A stretch of 29,706 nt of DNA from UMGS1663 sp963558185 (GTDB lineage Bacteria; Bacillota; Clostridia; TANB77; CAG-508), in contig CAUWFE010000016.1 in the NCBI GenBank assembly GCA_963558185.1, positions 1 to 29,706 on the forward strand, written 5' to 3'. A program made the position numbers and the translations under genes. Below the pieces are notes generated by a model. It was not told the origin of the DNA, ran no database searches, and saw only the letters and a list, made by a program, of their open reading frames with translations. Below, piece after piece: positions 23,503-29,706 of this stretch. Numbering within the stretch: position 1 is the stretch's first letter; every line of letters starts with the position of its first letter.

Positions 23503-26103
23503 TTATTCTCCGTAATAACTATCTATTAATATTTGTTTTAATTCAGTTACAAGTGGCAAACGAGGATTTGCTGTTGTACATTGGTCTTCAAACGCTCTAT
23601 CTGCTAACATATCTACTTTTGCCATAAATTCTTCTTCATCAATTCCTGCTTCTTTAAAGCTTTTTGGAATATTTAAGTCAGCATTTAATTTTTGAATTTC
23701 TGTTATTAAAGATTCTATCCCCTCTTCTACTGTATCTGCTTTAAAATTCATTTTTTTAGCTAATTCTGCATACTTTTGGTCTGCTATAAAATATTCATAT
23801 TTTGGAAAAGATACAAATTTTGTTGGTTTTGATGCATTATATTTTATAACATATGGTAATAAAATTGCATTTATTCTTCCATGTGGTAAATGGAATTCTG
23901 CACCTATTTTATGAGCTAAAGAGTGATTAATTCCTAAAAATGCATTTGTAAATGCCATACCAGCAATTGTACTTGCATTGTGCATTTTTTCTCTTGCATA
24001 TTTATTGCTTCCATCATTCCATGCTGTTCTTAAGTTTTTAAATACTAGTTCTACTGCTTTTTCTGCTAATCCATCTGTATAATCAGATGCCATATTTGAT
24101 ACATATGCTTCAATTGCATGTGTTAATACGTCCATACCTGTATCTGCTGTAATAGATTTTGGTAAGCTCATTACTAAATCTGGATCCACTATTGCTACAT
24201 CTGGTGTTAATTCATAATCTGCAAGTGGATATTTTTTACTTAAATTTTTATCTGTAATAACTGCAAATGATGTTACTTCTGAACCAGTTCCTGAAGTTGT
24301 TGGTATTGCAACCATTTTTGCTTTTTCTCCTAATTTTGGAAATTTATATGTACGTTTACGTATATCCATAAATTTCAATTTTAACCCTTCTACATCGGCA
24401 TCTGGGTGTTCATAGAATAACCACATTCCTTTTGCAGCATCAATAGGACTTCCTCCTCCTAATGCGATTATAACATCTGGTTTAAATTGATTCATCATTT
24501 CTACACCTTTTTTTATTGTATCAAATGATGGATCTGATTCTACTTCTGAGAATATTTGTGAATGTACATATTCATTTCTTTTTCTTAAGTGATATAAAAT
24601 TTTGTCTACATATCCTAAATCTTTCATAGATTTATCTGTAACAATAAATGCTCTTGTTATATCTGGCATTTTTTCTAAATACGCTATTGAACCTGCTTCA
24701 AAATATATTTTATTAGGAACTTTAAACCATTGCATATTAACTCTCCTCTTTGCTACTTTTTTTATATTAATCAAGTTAACAGATGAAACATTAGCTGTTG
24801 TTGAGTTTCCACCAAATGTTCCACATCCTAATGTTAAAGATGGCATATTTGTATTATATATATCACCTATAGCACCATGTGTAGATGGTGAATTTACTAT
24901 AATTCTTCCAACTTTTACTCTTTCTGAAAATTTTAAAATTGTATTTTCGTCTTCTGAATGAATAACTGCTGAATGCCCCATTCCTCCAAACTCTATTAAT
25001 TTTTCTGCTAAATTTATGCCTTCTTCTGAATCTTTTACAATATAATATGCAAGTACAGGGCTTAATTTTTCTTTTGAAAATGGATATTCTATTCCTACTC
25101 CATTTTCATGTAATACTAATACTTTTGTTTCTTTTGGAACTTCTATTTCAGCAAGTGCTGCTATTTCATATGGGCTTTTACCAACTATACTGCTATTTAA
25201 TGTTTCCCCTTTTTCTTTTATAAACATTTTTTCTCTTAATTTTTGTGTTTCTTCTTCTGATAAAAAATAGCAACCTGCTTTTTTCATTAATTGTTCAAAT
25301 TCTCCATGTATTTCTTCATCTACAATAACTGACTGTTCAGAAGCACATATCATTCCATTATCAAATGATTTTGATAATACTAAATCGTTTACAGAAGTTT
25401 TTAATTTTGCTGTTTTATCTATATAGCATGGTACATTTCCCGGTCCTACTCCTAAAGCTGGCTTTCCACAAGAATATGCTGCTTGCACCATTCCTTTTCC
25501 ACCTGTTGCTAGTATTAAATTTACATCTGGATGATTCATAAGCATATTTGTTGCAAGTACTGATGGCTCTTCTATCCACAAAATACAATTTTCAGGTGCA
25601 CCTGCTTTTATTGCAGCTTCTTTTACTATTTTTGCTGCTTCTACACTACATTTTTGTGCAGATGGATGAAATCCAAATATAATTACATTTCTTGTTTTTG
25701 CTGCTATCATTGATTTAAACATTGTTGTTGATGTAGGGTTTGTAACAGGTGTAACTCCTGCTATTATTCCTACTGGTTCTGCAATTTCTGTATATCCTTC
25801 TTCTTCATTTTCATCTACTATTCCTACTGTTTTAGCATATTTTATACTATGATATATATATTCTGTTGCAAACATATTTTTAGTTATTTTATCTTCATAT
25901 ATTCCTCTTCCAGTTTCTTCTACTGCCATTTTAGCAAGTTTCATATGATTTTCTAAACCTGCCATAGACATTTGTTTAACAATTTGATTTACTGTGTTTT
26001 GGTCTAATTTTAAATACTCTTTTGATGCAATTTTAGCCTTTTCAACTAATTCATCAATCATGTGCTTTACTTTTTGCTTTTCCTCTTCACTGTAATTATC
26101 CAT
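23503..26103 (-). CDS. adhE: Bifunctional acetaldehyde-CoA/alcohol dehydrogenase
   Basis: An 866-aa fusion of an N-terminal CoA-acylating aldehyde dehydrogenase (about 1-440) and a C-terminal iron-dependent alcohol dehydrogenase (about 460-866), the full AdhE length. Catalytic C253 lies in SFDNGMICASEQS; ALDH glycine motif GVGPGNVPCYID is just before. The Fe-ADH part has GGGSPIDAAKGMW for NADH and the iron site region GINHSLAHKIGAEFHLPHGRIN. It reduces acetyl-CoA to acetaldehyde and ethanol with two NADH in the cytoplasm, often as long spirosome filaments, and regenerates NAD during fermentation. AGGAGG precedes the ATG. A TTGATT/TATGAT promoter is present. I saw no convincing Rex operator in the leader. 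Confidence 0.97.
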   Translation of the reverse strand: MDNYSEEEKQKVKHMIDELVEKAKIASKEYLKLDQNTVNQIVKQMSMAGLENHMKLAKMAVEETGRGIYEDKITKNMFATEYIYHSIKYAKTVGIVDENEEEGYTEIAEPVGIIAGVTPVTNPTSTTMFKSMIAAKTRNVIIFGFHPSAQKCSVEAAKIVKEAAIKAGAPENCILWIEEPSVLATNMLMNHPDVNLILATGGKGMVQAAYSCGKPALGVGPGNVPCYIDKTAKLKTSVNDLVLSKSFDNGMICASEQSVIVDEEIHGEFEQLMKKAGCYFLSEEETQKLREKMFIKEKGETLNSSIVGKSPYEIAALAEIEVPKETKVLVLHENGVGIEYPFSKEKLSPVLAYYIVKDSEEGINLAEKLIEFGGMGHSAVIHSEDENTILKFSERVKVGRIIVNSPSTHGAIGDIYNTNMPSLTLGCGTFGGNSTTANVSSVNLINIKKVAKRRVNMQWFKVPNKIYFEAGSIAYLEKMPDITRAFIVTDKSMKDLGYVDKILYHLRKRNEYVHSQIFSEVESDPSFDTIKKGVEMMNQFKPDVIIALGGGSPIDAAKGMWLFYEHPDADVEGLKLKFMDIRKRTYKFPKLGEKAKMVAIPTTSGTGSEVTSFAVITDKNLSKKYPLADYELTPDVAIVDPDLVMSLPKSITADTGMDVLTHAIEAYVSNMASDYTDGLAEKAVELVFKNLRTAWNDGSNKYAREKMHNASTIAGMAFTNAFLGINHSLAHKIGAEFHLPHGRINAILLPYVIKYNASKPTKFVSFPKYEYFIADQKYAELAKKMNFKADTVEEGIESLITEIQKLNADLNIPKSFKEAGIDEEEFMAKVDMLADRAFEDQCTTANPRLPLVTELKQILIDSYYGE

Positions 26104-26179
26104 AAATTACCTCCTGATTTTTTATGTTGTATAAGCTACATATTTTATTTAAATTATAGCTATTACAACTTTTGAATTT

Positions 26180-26208
26180 ATCATATACTATATTATTTTA
26201 AAAATCAA
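26180..26208 (-). promoter_or_regulatory. Candidate adhE promoter
   Basis: Minus strand: TTGATT (26203-26208), a 17-bp spacer, TATGAT (26180-26185). It lies about 75 bp before the adhE start codon and 20 bp from the end of MITE-A copy 2. Confidence 0.6.
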
Positions 26209-26229
26209 TGCTTTTTTTTAGGATTTTAC

Positions 26230-26463
26230 GTTACTATTTAATGATTTTTTGCTAAAATGCCTTGGAATATAAGCTTTGAATAAAATGACGAGTGTTTATG
26301 GAGAAATTTTAGAAATTCTATGACATTTTATGGAAAGAGTTCACTTTTAGCGGAAGGGTGCCATAAAATAAATTAGAATTTCTTAAATTTCGTAATAAAC
26401 TTAAGAAAGTTTATATTCCAAGGCATTTCTTGCATTAATTTACAGAAACGATTAACTAGTAAC
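26230..26463 (+). mobile_element. MITE-A copy 2
   Basis: A 234-bp element, GTTACTATTTAAT at one end and ATTAACTAGTAAC at the other, flanked by GATTTTAC (26222-26229) and GATTTTAT (26464-26471), a 7-of-8 match to an 8-bp target duplication. It is highly similar to the reverse complement of the element at 1744-1997, minus two short internal blocks. The stem 26257-26273/26410-26426 keeps pairing despite a T-to-G change on one arm, matched by A-to-C on the other. It fills about half of the 454-bp gap between adhE and leuS. Confidence 0.85.
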
Positions 26464-26492
26464 GATTTTATCGACACTTTTTTTAATTTTTA

Positions 26493-26521
26493 TTGAATAC
26501 TTAGGCTTTTTGTAGTATAAT
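26493..26521 (+). promoter_or_regulatory. Promoter of leuS
   Basis: TTGAAT (26493-26498), a 17-bp spacer, TATAAT (26516-26521). The leader is only about 30 nt, so there is no T-box riboswitch, which many Firmicutes use in front of leuS. Confidence 0.8.
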
Positions 26522-26557
26522 CTTGGCTAGTTAAAAAGATATGAAAGGACTGATATT

Positions 26558-28957
26558 ATGTCATACGAATTTAATGAGATAGAACAAAAATGGCAAAAAT
26601 ACTGGGATGAAAATAAAACTTTTGCAACAGATGTATGGGACTTTTCTAAACCTAAATATTATGCTTTAGATATGTTTCCATATCCTTCTGGTCAAGGATT
26701 ACATGTTGGTCATCCTGAAGGATACACTGCTACAGATATTATGGCAAGAATGAAAAGAATGCAAGGTTACAATGTTTTGCATCCTATGGGTTGGGATGCA
26801 TTTGGACTTCCTGCTGAACAATATGCTATTAAAACTGGTAATCACCCTGGGAAATTTACTAAAGAAAATATTGCTACTTTTAAAAAGCAGTTAAAAATGT
26901 TAGGTCTTTCTTTTGATTGGGATAGAGAAATTTCTACAGCAGACCCTAATTTTTATCATTGGACACAATGGATTTTTAAAAGATTATTTGAAGATGGACT
27001 TGCTAAATTAGTAGATATGCCTGTTAATTGGTGTGAAGAATTAGGCACAGTTTTATCAAATGACGAAGTTATTGATGGAAAATCTGAAAGAGGAGGTTTC
27101 CCTGTTGTTCGTAAGAATATGAAACAATGGGTATTAGATATTCCAAAATATGCTGAAACTTTATTAGAAGGCTTAGAAAAGCTTGACTGGCCAGAATCTA
27201 CAAAAGAAATTCAAAGAAATTGGATTGGAAAATCTACAGGTGCAGAAGTAATTTTTGGTATTGATGGTTTCGAAGACTTATCTTTTACTGTATTTACTAC
27301 AAGACCTGATACCCTATTTGGAGCAACTTATTGTGTATTATCACCTGAAAATGCTTTAGTTTCAAAAATAACTACACCTGAATATAAAGAAGAAATTGAT
27401 AAATACATTGCTTTTGCTGCTTCAAAGTCTGATTTAGAAAGAACTGAATTAAATAAAGAAAAAACTGGTGTATTTACAGGAAGTTATGCAATTAACCCTG
27501 TAAATAAAAAACGTATACCTATTTGGATTTCTGATTATGTTTTAGCAAGTTATGGTACTGGTGCTATTATGGCTGTTCCTGCACATGATGAACGTGATTA
27601 TGCTTTTGCTAAAAAATTTAATTTAAAGATTATTCCTGTATTAGATGGTGGAGATGTTGCTAATGAAGCTTTTACTGGTGATGGTCCACACATTAATTCT
27701 GACTTTTTAAATGGTTTAAACAAACAAGATGCCATGACTAAAATAATCTCATGGTTAGAAGAAAACAATATTGGAAAAAGCAAAGTAAATTATAAAATTA
27801 GAGAGTGGATTTTTGCACGTCAACGTTACTGGGGTGAGCCTATACCTGTTGAATTTGTAGATGATAAAGTAATTGCACTAGATGATTCTGATTTACCTCT
27901 TACTTTGCCTGAGCTAGAAGATTATAGCCCTTCAAAATCTGGTGCCTCTCCTTTAGATAGAGCTACTGACTGGGTAAATACAACTACTAAAGATGGCAAA
28001 CCTGCAAAAAGAGAAACAAGTACTATGCCTGGCTCTGCTGGTTCTAGTTGGTATTTTATACGTTACATTGATCCTCATAATGATAATGAATTAGCTGATA
28101 AAAAGTTAATGGAGCATTGGCTTCCTGTTGATTTATATATGGGTGGTCCTGAGCACGCTGTTGGTCATTTATTATATTCTCGATTCTGGAACAATTATTT
28201 ATATAACAAAGGTATTGTTCCTGTAAAAGAACCTTTTTATGCTTTACGTCATCAAGGTATGATTTTAGGTTCTAATGGAGAAAAAATGAGTAAATCTAAG
28301 GGTAATGTTATAAATCCTGATGATATTGTTCATAGCCATGGTGCAGATTCTTTGAGATTATATGAAATGTTTATGGGACCTATTGATAGTGCTAAACCTT
28401 GGGACACTAATGGAATTGATGGTGCTAAGAGATTTTTAGAACGTGTATGGAGACTATATGTAGAAACTGATAAAATTCAGGATAAACCTAATACTAACCT
28501 TGAAAAAGTATATAATATGACAGTAAAAAAGGTAACATCTGATTTTGAAAATATGTATTTTAATACTGCTATTAGTCAAATGATGATATTTATTAATAGT
28601 GTATATAAAGAAGATGTTTTCCCAACAGAATATGCTGAAGGATTTTTAAAATTGTTAAATCCTGTTGCTCCTCATATTACAGAAGAATTATGGAGTAGAT
28701 TAGGACATAATAATACTATCACTTATGAAACTTGGCCATCTTATGATGAAACAAAAGTTGTAGATAATACTATTAACTTACCTATTCAAATTAATGGGAA
28801 AGTAAAAACCACTATTTTGGTTCCTAAAGACTCTTCTGAAGAATATATTAAGGAACTTATCCACAATAATGACACAATATGTAGAAATCTAACTGGAAAA
28901 ACAATTCGCAAAGAGATTTATGTTAAAAACAAAATTTATAATATTGTTGCACAATAA
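26558..28957 (+). CDS. leuS: Leucyl-tRNA synthetase
   Basis: A 799-aa class Ia aminoacyl-tRNA synthetase, charging tRNA-Leu with leucine using ATP; bacterial LeuRS is usually 800-870 aa. The HIGH motif is HVGH (49-52) in GQGLHVGHPEGYT, and the KMSKS motif is EKMSKSKGN near residue 576. Between them lies the CP1 editing domain, with the FTTRPDTLFGATY and AVPAHDERDYAFA blocks that hydrolyse mischarged tRNA, followed by REWIFARQRYWGEPIP and GSAGSSWYFIRYIDP. The anticodon-binding and C-terminal domains (NGKVKTTILVPKD) complete it. GAAAGGA lies 8 nt from the ATG and a good promoter is upstream. It is a single transcription unit ending in a 15-bp hairpin. Confidence 0.97.
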   Translation: MSYEFNEIEQKWQKYWDENKTFATDVWDFSKPKYYALDMFPYPSGQGLHVGHPEGYTATDIMARMKRMQGYNVLHPMGWDAFGLPAEQYAIKTGNHPGKFTKENIATFKKQLKMLGLSFDWDREISTADPNFYHWTQWIFKRLFEDGLAKLVDMPVNWCEELGTVLSNDEVIDGKSERGGFPVVRKNMKQWVLDIPKYAETLLEGLEKLDWPESTKEIQRNWIGKSTGAEVIFGIDGFEDLSFTVFTTRPDTLFGATYCVLSPENALVSKITTPEYKEEIDKYIAFAASKSDLERTELNKEKTGVFTGSYAINPVNKKRIPIWISDYVLASYGTGAIMAVPAHDERDYAFAKKFNLKIIPVLDGGDVANEAFTGDGPHINSDFLNGLNKQDAMTKIISWLEENNIGKSKVNYKIREWIFARQRYWGEPIPVEFVDDKVIALDDSDLPLTLPELEDYSPSKSGASPLDRATDWVNTTTKDGKPAKRETSTMPGSAGSSWYFIRYIDPHNDNELADKKLMEHWLPVDLYMGGPEHAVGHLLYSRFWNNYLYNKGIVPVKEPFYALRHQGMILGSNGEKMSKSKGNVINPDDIVHSHGADSLRLYEMFMGPIDSAKPWDTNGIDGAKRFLERVWRLYVETDKIQDKPNTNLEKVYNMTVKKVTSDFENMYFNTAISQMMIFINSVYKEDVFPTEYAEGFLKLLNPVAPHITEELWSRLGHNNTITYETWPSYDETKVVDNTINLPIQINGKVKTTILVPKDSSEEYIKELIHNNDTICRNLTGKTIRKEIYVKNKIYNIVAQ

Positions 28958-29048
28958 CTTTAAGAGTTTTGTTCAACTACGAAGATAATTTTTCGATATA
29001 TGTAATTTGTTTTGTGAATATAATTAAGGAAACTTAACTGTATTATAT

Positions 29049-29096
29049 AAATAGTAGAATTAAAATTGATATATTAATTCTACTATTTATTTTTTG
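29049..29096 (+). terminator. Terminator after leuS
   Basis: AAATAGTAGAATTAA (29049-29063) pairs perfectly with TTAATTCTACTATTT (29074-29088) around a 10-nt loop, then ATTTTTTG. It is about 90 bp past the leuS stop. Confidence 0.85.
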
Positions 29097-29157
29097 CTTT
29101 AAATTATAGTATTCAAAGTAAATATAAATTTTCTAAATAATTTTACATATGTGTTAA

Positions 29158-29198
29158 AAATGTAATAAAATTGAAATACAAATGTAACCAAAATGTAA
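29158..29198 (+). promoter_or_regulatory. Four 11-bp-phased direct repeats, Pho-box-like operator
   Basis: AAATGTAA occurs at 29158, 29180 and 29191, and a 6-of-8 version AATTGAAA at 29169, so the four units start exactly 11 bp apart and the last abuts the -35 hexamer (29199). On the other strand each unit reads TTACATT with a 4-bp AT-rich spacer, the layout bound by PhoB/OmpR-family regulators. An inverted TTTACAT lies at 29142-29148. Confidence 0.6.
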
Positions 29199-29227
29199 TT
29201 GTATTAAATAATAGAATAATATATAAT
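29199..29227 (+). promoter_or_regulatory. Promoter of the terminal prepilin-like gene
   Basis: TTGTAT (29199-29204), a 17-bp spacer, TATAAT (29222-29227), leaving a leader of about 50 nt before the GAGGAG ribosome-binding site. Together with the leuS terminator and the upstream repeat array it fills most of the 325-bp gap after leuS. Confidence 0.7.
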
Positions 29228-29282
29228 TTAAGGTGTATAAAATTAGCTACAAAATAGCAAAATATAACGAGGAGATAGGAAA

Positions 29283-29706
29283 ATGATGTGCAAATCAATA
29301 AAAAAGCAAAAAGGTGTAACATTAATAGCATTAGTAGTAACTATAGTAATACTAATCATTTTAGCAGGTGTAAGTATTTCAATGGTATTAGGAAATAACG
29401 GAATATTGGAGCAAGCTAAAAAAGGTGCAAATTCAATGGCAGAGGCAGAAGTAAATACCCAAAAAGGATTTAATAGTATGTCAGCTGAAATTGATAAAAT
29501 ATTAAACGGAAATGGAAATTCAGAACAGCCAGAACAAATAACAGAAGAAAAACCGAATGCACCAAAACAAATAGATGGAATGAGTCCAATAAAATTTGTA
29601 GAACCAACAGATAGCGAAAAAGGGCAAATAGTAGATACAGACTGGAATGATAATAGTTGGTATAATTACAAACAAAATAAATGGGCAAATACAAAAACAC
29701 AAGATG
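29283..29706 (+). CDS. Prepilin-like secreted or surface protein (5' part, runs off the window)
   Basis: The first 141 codons are open to the window edge. The N-terminus is a class III-like signal sequence: basic residues, then KKQKGVTLIALVVTIVILI, with likely cleavage after the Gly before VTLIA and a hydrophobic stretch to about residue 34. The position-5 glutamate of type IV pilins is Ala here, as in the many prepilin-like proteins of uncultured clostridia. A Glu/Lys region and a Pro/Gln/Glu linker follow, then a domain beginning at IDGMSPIKFVEP with DWNDNSWYNYKQNKWAN, an aromatic motif I associate with surface proteins of this lineage (from memory, not searched). GAGGAG lies 8 nt before the first of two tandem ATGs. 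The C-terminus is outside the window. Confidence 0.75.
   Translation, partial: MMCKSIKKQKGVTLIALVVTIVILIILAGVSISMVLGNNGILEQAKKGANSMAEAEVNTQKGFNSMSAEIDKILNGNGNSEQPEQITEEKPNAPKQIDGMSPIKFVEPTDSEKGQIVDTDWNDNSWYNYKQNKWANTKTQD

Noticed and set aside
24602..24961. 119-codon plus-strand frame inside adhE
   Set aside because: It is antisense to a highly conserved gene with no ribosome-binding site; it is a shadow of the coding frame, like the other long antisense frames in this window.
26104..26220. Rex operator in front of adhE
   Set aside because: No TTGTTAA/TTAACAA-type dyad could be found; only loose AT-rich similarity (TTGTAATAGCTATAA).
26464..26557. Possible T-box riboswitch before leuS
   Set aside because: The leader after the promoter is only about 30 nt and has no specifier hairpin or antiterminator.

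Overview
The window is very AT-rich, with short Shine-Dalgarno-led genes, and reads as a low-GC, spore-forming, fermentative Clostridia-type Firmicute. YqfC, YqfD and a PdaA-like deacetylase point to sporulation. A fused AdhE, a pyrimidine-nucleoside phosphorylase, an AgrB/AgrD peptide-signalling locus and prepilin-like proteins fit an uncultured gut clostridial lineage; the lineage is inferred from gene content only.

Layout. 1-2.0 kb: a PMT/ArnT-type membrane glycosyltransferase (-) and a palindromic MITE-like element. 2.1-2.5 kb: a small zinc-ribbon protein (+) with its own promoter and terminator. 2.5-8.7 kb (all -): a heterodimeric ABC exporter pair with one degenerate ATPase site, pyrimidine-nucleoside phosphorylase, RNase HII (its stop codon lies in a MITE relic) and a prepilin-like protein. 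8.9-11.4 kb: an HtrA-type protease (+) convergent with an SPFH/stomatin protein (-). 11.5-11.7 kb: a second, unrelated MITE-like element with the same GTTAC ends. 11.8-17.4 kb (-): a sporulation/RNA-maturation/envelope cluster, frameshifted pdaA-like gene, yqfC, yqfD, an unrecognised 405-aa gene where phoH usually sits, ybeY, undecaprenol/diacylglycerol kinase and a DUF3048 protein. 17.7-20.7 kb: an agr-type quorum-sensing locus, with the LytTR regulator and GHKL kinase on + converging on agrB and a 39-codon agrD on -. 20.8-22.4 kb (-): a methyltransferase and an RluA-type pseudouridine synthase. 22.4-23.4 kb (-): a 56-aa membrane protein and a Spo0A-C-like DNA-binding protein with atypical codon usage. 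23.5-26.1 kb (-): adhE. 26.2-26.5 kb: a second full copy of the first MITE. 26.6-29.0 kb (+): leuS. 29.3 kb to the end: a prepilin-like gene running off the window, preceded by four 11-bp-phased operator repeats.

Most interesting points: (1) agrD appears to have its own promoter whose 17-bp spacer holds the GC-rich palindrome ACCGGCCGGT, and the predicted autoinducer ring is larger than usual; (2) two non-homologous MITE families share GTTAC termini and 8-bp target duplications, and the duplicated family shows compensatory changes in its stems; (3) a Pho-box-like array sits directly against the -35 of the terminal prepilin gene; (4) a receiver-less Spo0A-C protein; (5) an unknown gene in the phoH slot. 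No rRNA, tRNA, CRISPR array or intact transposase was seen.
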